From NCBI GenBank assembly GCA_964247055.1, contig OZ176060.1, positions 1,798,001 to 1,862,000 of the forward strand: DNA of 64,000 nt. The letters are read 5' to 3'. Below, in pieces: positions 25,153 to 36,720 of the stretch. Origin of the DNA: Paragordius varius. Taxonomy: Eukaryota > Nematomorpha. A model generated the notes under the pieces. That model saw only the letters and a list, made by a program, of their open reading frames with translations. It was not told the DNA's origin and made no database searches. Within the stretch, counting starts at the first letter, position 1. Each line of letters begins with the position of its first letter. The position numbers were made by a program, and so were the translations under genes.

Positions 25153-26874
25153 ATGATTGCCCTATCCTCTCTTTTGGCCATCTTTATCGTTTCTATCGCT
25201 ATATCCGATTGCCGATTGCTTAAAGGGACAGAAACCAGCAATATTGGTAATGATATATTTTTATATTACCATAAAATATTATTAACATAGGTTAATAATA
25301 AAAAGTGCAAGATCTCTACCAAATTATATTAAATCTAATTGATATAAATCAAATATTTTACCTAATGTTTATCAGAATGCAGAGTTACACAGGCAGCAGA
25401 TATGGGTGTACAAAATTTGAGACTTTGCTTGTCTGGATTTAGCATTGGGTCTCGACCTCATTATTCTGTGATGGCTTCTTTCGATGAACCTAACCGATTA
25501 AACAAAAATCCAATGGTGTATTCCTACCAACTTTGGCCTTATTACAATGCAACTTCCTTGTTTGAAGCTTATGGTCCCACATGGGCTAATGCTTTACATG
25601 TAAAATAATTTATTTGTCTTTGTAAGACATAATATTACCGTTTTCGTATATTTATACAGGCTAAGCATTTTGAGTTGCCGAGATTGGTACCACAGCAAGA
25701 GTACATGTTAAAGGTATCAGCTTCACAAAAAAATATTTCACGAGGATCTTTTGCAGATTTCTTGCGATTTAAAGGTATTTCGCAGTAGTTTAAATATATA
25801 TGCCATTTACGTTTAAATTGAGCTTTTAATAAACAGTATCACCCTTTGTATTAATATTTATAATTTGATTCTTAACGTTTATCCCCAATAATGTTTCTGA
25901 GCCTAACACTTTATTATCTTTATGGTAGTTTTATATTCCCAGTGGGATTATAAATACTTATTAGAATAGATTTTTATTGAGCTGTTAAAAAGGTAAATTC
26001 TTTAGCATTGGGTCGCGTGATAAACAATTTCCGAATAAAATTAAAAAAAGATACTTCGCAATTCAGTTAGCCGTCATTTTTTCGTTGCAATTTTAAACAA
26101 CGGACAAATTATTGTACACTGTTAAGAAATTGAAAATTAAATGTTAATCAAAATCAAACAATAGAATATATTAAGTTTAAGCTATATACAAAACTACCTA
26201 ATGATATTGTCAATAATTTACCAACTTAAATGGTTAAAAAAAATTGTGGCATATAAAATAATTTATATAATACCGATTGGAAAGTTTAGCTAATAAATTT
26301 AATTATGGAATATAAAGGCCAAATGAATGTTTATTATATACTTCTATCATCTCTTCTTTTTTAGTGTCAGTGAATGGAAATGATTATAACCTTGAACAGC
26401 ATGGTATGATAATTTTTATTTATATACCACTAATTGAATTTCTAATTCTTATCTATTACTGAATGCCAAATAGACATTTCCAAATCTTTTGCTAAAATTG
26501 TTCGAGCTACAACTACTTTTACTAATGAAGGCCGCACCAAAGATTTATTTGTATATATTGAGCCCCTTTCCGAACATTTTGCCAAGGCTTATGGGATTGA
26601 AAATTTGGATATCATATCAAGTCGCCCAGATGTAGAAGGAGAAAAGGCTCGACATGGGACTCTTGGTGTAAGTATTTACAGCAGAATATTTTATATTAGC
26701 AACATTCACAATATATAACTTTATTAATAGTTAAAAAGCAGAATGTATCGGTTTTCCAACTTAAATCCAAGCTCTGAATATGAAGTCATCATTCGTCCTA
26801 TATATAAAAATGGGGCTCATGCTTCAACAGAATACCTCTCTCACCGGATCTATGTAGATTTGGCTCAATGTTAA
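25153..26874 (+). CDS. Secreted FN3-like protein, tandem copy 3 (complete)
   Basis: Exons 25153-25246, 25376-25599, 25660-25774, 26365-26403, 26474-26667, 26731-26874 (TAA). Exon lengths are identical to copy 2 (269 residues). Same signal peptide with LLAIFIV in place of LLTIFIV and AISDC for AMSDC. It has DIISSR where copies 1 and 2 have DIILSR in exon 5. Intron 5 and exon 6 match copy 1 exactly by eye, whereas introns 1-3 differ by many substitutions and indels, suggesting conversion. AATAAA at 26954-26959. All sites intact. Confidence 0.85.
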
Positions 26875-27917
26875 ACTCCTATTTGTTTAGATTTTATTTT
26901 TCAGTTATCAAAAATTGTAGTTTTTTTCAAATTTTAGGTATTATATCTATCATAATAAATATAGTTATATGAAAAATATTAGGAAGTTAATTAACCTATA
27001 AAAAAATACATAAATATAAATGCAGTAGAATTCTTGGGGCAATTTACTATTTCTCTATTCGTAAATGAAAAACTATTGAGATCTTAAAATCCCTCTAATA
27101 ACAAGCAGAATTGCTAATTGCCATAATAGATGATATAAACTTTTTTTAAAATGCATACTTTACTTAATATTAAAGCAGCATAACAACACTTTCGCGTATA
27201 GAAAAAGAGTGTTTTTATAATCAGTCTATCAATAAAATGAAAAAAATTGTTTGTTGTCAGATCTAATTTAGCAAAAAAATTTGACCTGAGGTGATAACAC
27301 GAATTATATTAAAAAAAATTTGCATGTTCAATAAAATAGATCTATTCGATTTTAGTTAAATTTTTAGCAAAAGAATATTTTTCAAACATACATTTATTGA
27401 TTAATCAAAGATATAAAACTGCTAAATATTAGGATTTTCGAGTACATCGGCAGTTAAATAGTATATTTCTTTTACATCTGTAATAGACAACAAATTTCCC
27501 TGCCACTCGGGTTTTTTGCATCTGATAGTTAATATCATTTTAACAGAAAATTCAAAACAATAATATTTATAATTTAGCTAAAAATGTGCGGCGTTTAAAA
27601 AAATATTTTTTTTATGTTTTTACCTTAGTAAAATTTAAAATTGCATTAAAGTTCTTTGGATATTTGTGTGCTTTCTCGTCCTACCGATAGTTTATGATAA
27701 ATTACATTAAAAATGGAAAATAGCAATCTAGAAATCTTAAGACAAAAAGCCAAAACTTTATTAAACCTAAATTATCACTATATAATTTATTTAACAATAT
27801 AATTATAATTGTAAAATAGATAATTAATTTGGTTACCAATATTTATCTCATTTTTTTGCTTGCAAAATAAAAATTGTATTTATCTTAAATTTTTTCCGTA
27901 CGATTTCAATTTACAAT

Positions 27918-28640
27918 AAAAATTCAAATTTATACGGACAAAACGTAAATAAATAAAGACAATGATACTTTATACTTGATTATTTTATATAACTCATTGT
28001 TTAATTTTTCGATTCAAATTATACTTGTATCCCAATAAAAATTATAAAAAAAGCCAAAATATGTAAATTAAATTTCGTTTTGAAAAAAAAGTTCCATGTG
28101 AAACTATTTCGACGCCATTTTTATTTTACAAAATTTTTGCAAAATATCCTAATGATTTGCTAACGTTTAAACTAACTTCTTATTTAAAAATCTAACATGA
28201 TAGAAATAGAAAAAGTGGTTTATTTAGTATTACTTTTCAATTTAGCCAATTCACATATATTACGTTGACTAAATTTTTACTAATGAAAATAAGTAATATC
28301 AGGTATATTTAAATTAAAATTAATTATATATTTCGGTTTATTAATGTTATAAGAGTGCAAATACACATGGTTGTGATTCCTTCATATTTTTTATAGTATT
28401 TAATTTTAACAGGCCTGAAGTGACCAACTACCCCAATTTAAATAGAAAGACTATGAATGTGTTATATTTAAGTGTTAAATTTGCAAAGTATAAATTTAAA
28501 ATTGGTGTCAATAAATTATATATTTTCCTTTGTAATTAAATAATTTATATAAATTAAAGTTTAAAGAATGATTGTGTTTTAGAAATAAATATTTGTCTTT
28601 ATATTTTTACGTTTTGTCAGCGTACAATTGTAGTTTATAA
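27918..28640. mobile_element. Tc1/mariner-like MITE interrupted by another repeat
   Basis: Left end ATACGGACAAAACGTAAA (about 27,933) and right end TTTTTACGTTTTGTC (about 28,605) match the ends of the intact roughly 240-bp copy at 32,085-32,322. The extra length is the inverted dispersed repeat at 28,055-28,485. The right end lies about 20 bp from an exon acceptor at 28,660. Confidence 0.65.
28055..28485 (-). repeat. Dispersed 0.45-kb repeat, copy 1 (nested in a MITE)
   Basis: Reverse complement of parts of 36,232-36,720 and 58,262-58,830: AAGTTCCATGTGAAACT..CGACGCCATTTTT, CAGGCCTGAAGTGACCAACTACCCC and the terminal AATGTGTTATATTTAAGTGTTAA. Non-coding. Confidence 0.6.
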
Positions 28641-29384
28641 TGTATTTTATTTATTTTAGAATTTAATGCCAGTACGCCAGCAATTTTAACATTTAACAAA
28701 GGTGCCGGCGCGCCGTGCCAATTCACATTGGGTGTCGCCTTATTTGGTGGAAACCAATTACGTAAACATTTTTTTTCAACCATCATCCATGTATTTGTCC
28801 TTAAAAAACATTTAAAATTTATATTTTTTGGATTATCCCAGAAGATATAAGTGATTTTGTTGTTATCTTATCAACAACGGGCAAAACTAGCCTACTTTTT
28901 TGAATCAAAAAAATAAGATATCAATGAAATCAAATGTACGATTTTTGGTTTTTTTAACATATCCTTTTCACTATAAAATTTTGTAAGGAAAAAATATGAT
29001 AATATTTTTGACTAATTAAATATTTCCTCTAGGTTATACTATTTTGCCAAATTTACAGTGTTACAACCACGACCCTAAAATTTCTAAATTTTTCCCCAAC
29101 ATACTTACCAAAATCTAGCTTCCTATTTAATCATTGCCTCGGTCTAATCACAAATTAGATAAATTCCGAGTTTTCTCGATGTTAGCTGCTGCGTAAAATA
29201 TGGGAATCACAAAAAAATGTTTTTTATTTGAGTTAACCTCAGTAGGCGAGACAATCGAAAATTCCAATGATTATATCAAATTATACCGACAAATTTTAAA
29301 ACATAAAGACAAATGATTTTTAAAAAGGCAGCTCTCTTTTTGTTAACGTGATTGTTTTAATAAGACATTGTTTTTGAATTACAA

Positions 29385-29785
29385 AGTAAATATTTAAATT
29401 ATACGGACAAAACGTAAAAATATAAGGACAATAATTTTTTTTAAAGACAACCCATTAATTCCTATTTTTTTATCGCCTTTATTTACAATTGTATATCGTG
29501 TTGATGTTAGCAATTTGCATCTCTGTTTCATACTTTTTTATTTAGAATAATAACTAAATTTAAAAAATCCAGTTTAAAAAGAATGGTTGTCTTTAAAAAA
29601 ATATTTGTCATTAATTAAAGCTTTGTCGGAATAATTTCAATTCTTATTCACTGCTAACACAATCAATTTCGTTTTTACTAATGTAAGGATTAATTTATAT
29701 AAGATAAAGTAAGGATTTAAAAAGTCTGTTTCTCAAAGAAGATTTGTTTTTAGGTTTTTATGATTTGTCCGTATATTGTAACATT
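29385..29785. mobile_element. Tc1/mariner-like MITE
   Basis: Left ATTATACGGACAAAACGTAA (about 29,400), right TTTTTAGGTTTTTATGATTTGTCCG (about 29,750). Lies in the intron between exons a and b of the divergent gene. Confidence 0.6.
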
Positions 29786-30025
29786 TTTTCAAATTTTGTA
29801 CAGGAGTCAATTATGCGGGAGCTATGCCTATGGCTATGTTAAGTACAACAGATCCCATTGGAACAGCAATTACTCTAGGAGCGGCGCCTAATACTGGGGT
29901 CATAACCTTAACAAGCAACACTACTGTTCCGGCAAATTTCACGAGCTTTAATTTTGAAGCAGTACTGGCTGCTGCTGTCGCACCAACGCCCATAGTATTT
30001 GATGTAAGCTTATAATTTCTGTTTT

Positions 30026-30105
30026 ACAGTAAAATTAATTAAAATTATACAAGGAAAATGTAAAATCATAAGGATTTTTTTTACAAGTCACCATACTTTT
30101 TCAAT
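30026..30105. mobile_element. Tc1/mariner-like MITE, left part only
   Basis: ACAGTAAAATTAATTAAAAT then TATACAAGGAAAATGTAAAATCATAAGGA, a degraded left end; no right end follows. Confidence 0.4.
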
Positions 30106-30419
30106 TAGAATTAACATTGGCAGAAAACGCAACTATATATTTAACATATTTTGGCCTATCATTGCGAATAGAGGTTATACTTCTTCTCCAATAATGGCTT
30201 ATGAAGTCATACATGGATTGTGTTACCAATTTACATGTTACTTACTTTTCTAGTAAAATAAAGCTATATTTAAACAAGTTAAAAAAGGTTTAGCTGTTTT
30301 TTGAATAGAATTTCTTTTGCTTTTACACTTTCTCTGTATAATTATTTACTGTACTATTTTCTAAATAATATATTTAAGTCCATAAGTAGAAATACAATAT
30401 TTTTCTTGGGTAGTTACAA

Positions 30420-31210
30420 TTTATAAATTTCCATTCGAGTCTTCTTCTTTGTTAGCGTTTATAAGAGCATAGATTTTTGTGGAGACGAGTTTAATTGAAG
30501 TGATATTATGCGATCGCTGTGTGGATGGCGAATTACCTATGAGTTGGCAAATGATTTGGTCACTTTTATGGCCATTCCGTTTCGTAAAAGGTATCATGAC
30601 CTGATTATAATAGGATGTGATTTTCATATTCTATGTGACCGTTTAAAGGGATGTGGGATTCTGCTATGCCTAATACACTGATGTCAAGTTTCACCATTTC
30701 TTTTATAATAACTTCGATTTTGTTGGTGGTGTCGCCTGAATTCCATGTGCCAATACGTAAAGACAAAACGTTGGAGTTAATTTTATTCGAAACAAGTAGT
30801 GTCTGATTTCGATTGGTTTAGATGATATAGAAAATGAGGTAGGAAAAATTATTGATGGATAAGTTTCTGATGAAGGATATGAGGAAAAAATGAGTTGTAT
30901 TTTTAATGATGAAAGGATGTAGGTATGAGGAAACAAATGAGTTTGTATTTTCGATGATGAATGATATAGGTAATTGGATAGAGATAGTGTTAAGAAAGAT
31001 AATTTAATAATCAGTTTATAGTTCAAATGAATATATTTTTTTTGAGAATGATGATCTAATGCTATTCAGATAAAAGTAGATGAAATGGTTGGTAAAAGCT
31101 TTTCTAATGCGTTAATTAAATGCTTTCATTAATGTAGAAAAAAAATACATCTTCAAAAATAATTGGTATTCCTTCTGGTGAGCAGGCATACCAAGCCTTT
31201 CCCACCGTCT
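30420..31210 (-). mobile_element. RTE-type LINE, 5' part with endonuclease domain
   Basis: Minus strand from about 30,770: LRIGTWNSGDTTNKIEVIIK then DISVLGIAESHIPLNGHIEY, homologous to the endonuclease at 22.5 kb (TWN and ESH motifs). Frame lost further on. The leader GGGAAAGGCTTGGTATGCC near 31,200 matches that of the 22.9-kb element and marks the 5' end. No reverse transcriptase on this side. Confidence 0.75.
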
Positions 31211-31215
31211 TCTTT

Positions 31216-31431
31216 ACCATTTTTAACTTTGGTCACATTACCAAAGCTAATGACTTGGAATCCCAACTAATGAGAGGCATGGTCGCAAGATCTAGGAAAC
31301 GTGAACGCTGCAAGATGTGCTGGATCAAAAACCTAACCAAAGAAACCAATCTTTTTTTACAACAGCTAACAGCACTCACTTACAATCGAATAAACTGGAG
31401 AAAATATACCTTCGAAAAAGCAATAATTTGA
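31216..31431 (+). mobile_element. RTE-type LINE, 3' end of ORF
   Basis: Plus strand 31,270-31,431 reads MRGMVARSRKRERCKMCWIK..LTALTYNRINWRKY and ends in TGA, the charged C-terminus typical of RTE LINE proteins (..GxRxRGRPxxRWxD..DRxxWR). Abuts the 5' end of the opposite-strand element at about 31,210. Confidence 0.65.
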
Positions 31432-32084
31432 CAACGATCTTTGCTATAATAATAAAATATGTATATTATTAAAGAAACATTATACCAAAAAACTTGATAT
31501 TTATTGATTTTAAAATCATCTTCTCTATCTTTAGGACTTATACTAATATCTGGATGCCCAATATCGTAACAATATGAGTTTAATGTTTGAGAACGCTAAG
31601 AAAACATTCAGAGACGTATTTTATTTACAAGCTTATACCATAAGGTTTCAAACTTTTCCAAAAATGGTTTACTATATCCATCGCCTTTAAAAATAAATTT
31701 GTTTTGTCAGTTATATTTGAAACCTCAATGTTTTTCGGTAAATCTTCAATATTTTTAGAATTTTTGAAGATAACGTATCTAAAATTTTAATCAAAATTAA
31801 TGGAATACCAGCCGGGAAAATTAAATTATAAACTTCTGATAACACATATTGTAACATATAAATAAAAATGTTATATGAAAACCGATGCTTTTGAAGTTAT
31901 CATATATGTATTGATAAGTTAGCTCGCTTATAATTTTTAAATTAACGAACCAGGTGTGTTCAACAGTTAACCTTTTTTAAGACTGATAAAAATTTACGAT
32001 TGTTCAGTCCTTTAAACTGTTTAAACATCATCGTATTTTTGTTGCTCAACATCCATATATAAATTAGAGTCATTTTTTGATACA

Positions 32085-32322
32085 GTAATTCAAATTATAC
32101 GGACAAAACTTAAAAATATAAAGACAAATTTTTTTTTAACACAACCCTTTTTCAAACCATAATTTTCCTACATCTACTTGATAACAATGATGTAATTTAG
32201 AGGACGAATAATTTACATACATCTTTATGTTGAACCAATAAGGAATGTTCAGTTGTCTTTCAGAAAAATTTGTCTTTAGATTTTTACGTTTTGTCCGTAT
32301 AATTTCAATTTTTATTTAAGGG
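32085..32322. mobile_element. Tc1/mariner-like MITE, well preserved
   Basis: Ends ATTCAAATTATACGGACAAA and TTTTTACGTTTTGTCCGTAT as inverted repeats; about 240 bp; best-preserved reference copy in the window. Confidence 0.75.
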
Positions 32323-33917
32323 AACCCACCATTAATTAATTTTTAGAGTTTATTTTATACATTTATAAGACTCTAAAATTATTCGAATTTGTTTGAAAAT
32401 AATACTTTATAAACAAATGAAACGATACATATTTTCCAATTGAGCGGACAGATCATACATTATTTTCTATTTATTTTATATGAGACTTTTTTAAATAAAT
32501 CATATATTTTATACTATTTACGAGTCGAAAATGAATTTTATTCTAAATTACTGTGCGCCTAATAATAAATTATCGCATGTTGTATTAATATTGCAACAAA
32601 ATAAACAGTATATTCAATTTTTCTTGCATAAATAATACTCAACCGATGCTATCTCATATATGCGGCCCACAAAGTTGTATGGACAGCCCTGTGAGTGTGT
32701 AATTAGAAGTTTACGTCTTTTAAATAAGTATTCCATTCTAGACAATTTTGTGACTTTCGATTTATTTGAGATAGGGTAAGGTTAGTAACTGATGATAATA
32801 TTGAGAAACCGCTTATTAGGGCGGCCTCTTTTGCAAGTCCCATCGACCAACCCAAGAAGAATGTTCGCGGGAATCGGATCGAATGATATGGCCCAAATAT
32901 TTCAATTGCTTCTAGATCACAGCGTCATATACTAGAAAATTTTGGTTTAAGGAAGTTTGGGCTCCCCTGAAGCAACAGAAATGTTACCCTATGAGCTAGC
33001 GACATTAACCTTAATGTCCGCAACATTTAAAGAACATTTTTTTTGAACTTGATTTTATTGTATAAATCCTAAAATTACAATTCTAAAACATATAATTGAT
33101 TGTGTTATCATCTTGTATATATAAGTTCGACTTTTTTATATAAAATATTGATTTATATTTAAAACATATTAGAAGTGCAGCGATATTGAAGACCTCCTAA
33201 TTTTCGCTTTTTAGTCCACCGTGACATATTGGGGTAGTTTTATACCATTTTAATGCCCTAAATCCTATAAAAGCCAAATGGCGCCAAAAATATATAATCA
33301 AAATTTTCGAAATTTCCTTAAATGAAAGATTTGAGGCTATAGATCTTTGACTGCATCAAATTGTATGGGAAATGTATTCTATTGGATGTTTTAAATTTGC
33401 GATTTGGTGCAAATTATCAAAATATTTTCTTTTATACATAAGGTTTATAATTTTTTGTTAAAGGTGATATATTGAGTAAACTTTTTATATAGAATTAATA
33501 TATGATTGTGTTAATAAAAATTATAATCTTTTACTTAATAACAAGTTTTCATAATTCAATTCAATGCTAAATTGGGATTTTTAGCTTATGGACACTGAGA
33601 AAAAAATTCAAAATTTGATGATAATATTTTGCGTCTGAAATTATCCTTATGCTATACTTAGACAATATGATTTAGTTGACGCGTTTTTTTATTGTATATA
33701 ATTTTAGTTGGCCTAATGTGCAATATAAATGAGTTTTTCCCATTTTGGCTATTGACAGAAAAAACTAAATAATTTTTTCTATTATATTAACCGAATATAT
33801 CATTTCTATATTCCTTATCCTGAAGCCTTTAGCTATCATTTTATATATGATTCTCTAACCTTTATTTTTTGCTACTTACCGTGTAATGGGAAAACGTATT
33901 TAAGCCCAAATAGACCA

Positions 33918-34191
33918 ATGTATAACAGTTCAAATTCACCCTTAAACAAAGCAAATTCATTCTAAAAATAAATTATATGTTTTCCTAACTCATTTAATTA
34001 AAAATTTATCTTTGTGGCATAGTTTATTATTTTTTCAATATCAATTTAATTTAAAACAAATTTTTTTTAAATAATATATAAAAATATAAATAAATTTTAA
34101 TCCTAAAATATATATAATTTATTTACAGGTAAATTTAAACTCTTCGAGGGTGAATTTAAATTGTTAAAGGGTGAATTAGGGTTGTAAATGG
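33918..34191. mobile_element. Foldback element B (short arms)
   Basis: Left AGTTCAAATTCACCCTTAAA, right AGGGTGAATTTAAATTGTTA then TTGTAAATGG: same 21-bp unit family as element A with one or two units per arm and an AT-rich core. Confidence 0.6.
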
Positions 34192-34556
34192 ATTTGGTTA
34201 TAAAATTGTTTAAAAATCTGTTTTATTTAACAGATTGACTTAATAATCTAAATTAAAATAAGTTATCAATTATAACGTAATATAAATTTATTTTAAAAGA
34301 TTTATTCCATAAGCATAGAGAATGGTGTAATAATGTATCAATCATATTTTGATCAAAATATGGATTATCAAAAAATGCAAGCTATATTTGCAAATCATAA
34401 AAAAACGACACATTTTATTTTAAATAAAGTTTGAAAACAAAATATTATAAATTTTTATTTTTATATAAAGCATTATATAAAATCAAATTCAATTATGTAC
34501 ATTATGCTTGGTAAGACTTCTTTATCGGTATATTTCTTTTGAGAAACCGGACATTC

Positions 34557-35751
34557 TTATTTTTTCGTGAACAGATTTAATGTGCGTTGCAAGATAGCTT
34601 TTTCTAGAAAAATCTGTTTTACAAATCGGACATGGATATCTAATTTGTTCTGCGTTGCAAGATAGCTTTTTCTAGAAAAATCTGTTTTACAAATCGGACA
34701 TGGATATCTAATTTGTTCATGAACAGATTTAATGTGCGTTGCAAGATAGATTTTTCTAGAAAAATCTGTTTTACATATCGGACATTGATATCTAATATGT
34801 TCATGAATTGAATTGATGTGCGTTACAAGTGAGCTTTTTCTAGAAAAATCTGTTTTACAAATCGCACATGGATATTTAATTTGTTCATGAACAGATCTAA
34901 TGTGCGTTGCAAGATAGCCTTTTTGAGAAAATTCAGTTTTACATATCGGACATGGATATCTTATTTGTTTATGAACAGATTTGTGTCTTGAAAGTGAGCT
35001 TTTCTGGGAAAATTTGGTTTTACAAATCGGACATGGATGTTTAACTTGTTCATGAACAGATTCAATGTGCAATGCAAGATTGTATTTTAGTGAAAAACCA
35101 GCCTTACATATCGGGCATTCATATTTAATTTTTTTGTGTACAGATTTGATGTGTGTTGCAAGATAGCTTTTATGAGAAAACATTTTTGAACAAATTTCGC
35201 ACGGATATTTAATGTGCTCATGTACCGAACGAATATGCTTGTTCAAGCTTTTAGTCATATAAATCTTATCACATTGAATACATCGATAATTATGATCAAA
35301 TTTTGTAGAGTTTAATGACTTAATAAGCTTTGCATTATTATTAAAAAGCTTGATAATATTACTATTTATTTTAACATTCGCACACATCGGAGTAATTTGC
35401 ATTACGTTTTCCGATGGTTTTTTAGCGAAAGATCTAAAGGCTCAGTCTGCTCTCCTACCAAATCAATTATCAAGTCGTTTTTGTTGATTTTGGGAATGAT
35501 ATGAATTTTATCATCTAAGCTAATATTTTGTTGCGTATTTTCGCTTTTATGTTCCCTTGAATAACAAAGGTTATGGAAAGAAGCGTTCAGAATTCTCCGT
35601 AAGTCATCATTTGTGAAGTCTTCAGTTTCCAACATATTAGTAAAAGATGCCGGTTTACATGGATCAATATACTTTTCTTGTTGATTTTTGAGTTCTACTT
35701 TATAAAGCTTAGTATCGAGATCACACCAAAGTTTGTAAGTTGAGTCGCCGA
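34557..35751 (-). CDS. C2H2 zinc-finger protein with PLDLS motif (last finger frameshifted)
   Basis: Probable DNA-binding transcription factor in the nucleus. Exon 35751-35406 starts after an acceptor (TTTTTAG) and reads GDSTYKLWCDLDTKLYKVEL.., then EDFTNDDLRRILNASFHNL and EPLDLSLK. PLDLS is the classic CtBP-corepressor binding motif. A stop then follows unless a 44-nt intron, 35405-35362 (GTAATG..AAATAG), is removed, which restores frame into NIIKLFNNNAKLIKSL. Then come one degenerate finger (one residue short), six good CX2CX12HX3-4H fingers joined by SVHEQIRYPCPIC-type linkers, and an eighth cut short. A 16-nt deletion near 34,650 shifts the frame, and a ninth finger survives out of frame. 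The protein ends at 34,557. The 5' exon with the start codon was not identified. Fingers 7-9 are nearly identical in DNA, so the array grew recently. Confidence 0.75.
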
Positions 35752-36231
35752 CTAAAAATTTTTTCAGATATGTAATTTAAAAAGTCAAGTTATCAATGAA
35801 GAAACTAAAAATTTTAACACAGGAAAGATAAGACCTATTTATAAGTTATTACTATAAAATTGTTGATGCATAGATTATTCATATAGTAATGGTTGAAAAT
35901 ATACACACAAAATGTAAATACATAAAGAAACCATAAAACTAAAACTTTTCAGCATAAACTATAATATTATGTGTGATATCTCAAATTCATAATATTAACA
36001 ATTACATCTCTATCCCCTATTTTGTAACAAGTGTTAGAATATAATGTATGGCTGTCAAAATTATATTTAGTGTTTTCCCTTCTATTTGTAAGTTTTTGGA
36101 TTATACCGTTATTAGATTTAGTCTTAAATTTTGACTAAAATAAAAATTATCTAATATTAATGTAAGGTTGCAGAAAGTGGCGGATTGATAATAAATTATT
36201 TTTAATAAAATAATTAACTTCACAAATGAGA

Positions 36232-36720
36232 CACTTATTATATTGAAGATTAACACTTGGATACAACACATTCATTTTAGTCCTTTGATATAAATTGGGT
36301 AGTCAAATACCCCAGGCCCGTTTAAAATTGAATTCTTTAAAAAATATGGACGGAATCAAAACTATGGTTTGCGCTTTCATAACATTAGTAAACCGAAATA
36401 TATAAAATATTTTTTCAAAAATAATTGGTAATACTTATTTTAAGCTAAAACCGAAAGGTAAAAATTTGGTCCACGTGACATGTGTGCAATGATCGAAATA
36501 AAAAAAGAATACAAAATAAACCGCCTTTTCTATTTCTATCAATGTTAGATGTAATTTAAATAAAAATTAGCTTTGATTTTACGCTTAAAATTAAATGAAG
36601 ACCATACTTTGAAAAAATTTTGTAATTTATACAATTTATTTTAGATTAAAAGCATAAATTTAAATGGAACCGTTTCCTTCGGCACTCCAATTCGAATCGA
36701 AGAGTTAATTAAAAGTTTAA
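36232..36720 (+). repeat. Dispersed 0.45-kb repeat, copy 2
   Basis: Begins TTAACACTTGGATACAACAC, then TTTTAGTCCTTTGATATAAA and ATACCCCAGGCCCG. Aligns with 58,262-58,830 and, inverted, with 28,055-28,485. No open frame. Confidence 0.7.

Larger units (their letters stand above)
28660..30253 (+). pseudogene. Divergent secreted-type gene, partial or broken (three exons recognised)
   Basis: Exon a 28660-28761 (102 nt, phase 1-1) reads FNASTPAILTFNKGAGAPCQ..VALFGGNQL. Exon b 29804-30003 (200 nt, phase 1-0) reads VNYAGAMPMAMLSTTDPIGT..NTTVPANFTSFNFEAVLAAA..PIVFD. A last exon ending with TAG at 30251-30253 reads NYIFNIFWPIIANRGYTSSP..YEVIHGLC, and AATAAA follows at 30257-30262. The last exon resembles the final exon of the FN3-like trio (YEVIIRPIYKNGAHAS..C-stop). 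Acceptors visible for the last exon (30,109) do not match the phase of exon b, so an exon is missing from my model or the gene is broken. No signal-peptide exon found upstream; the introns hold MITEs. Exon composition is much richer in G+C than its surroundings, which supports coding origin. Confidence 0.5.

Noticed and set aside
29811-29993. Minus-strand Ala/Val-rich open frame
   Set aside because: Mirror of the plus-strand exon at 29,804-30,003, which has the splice sites.
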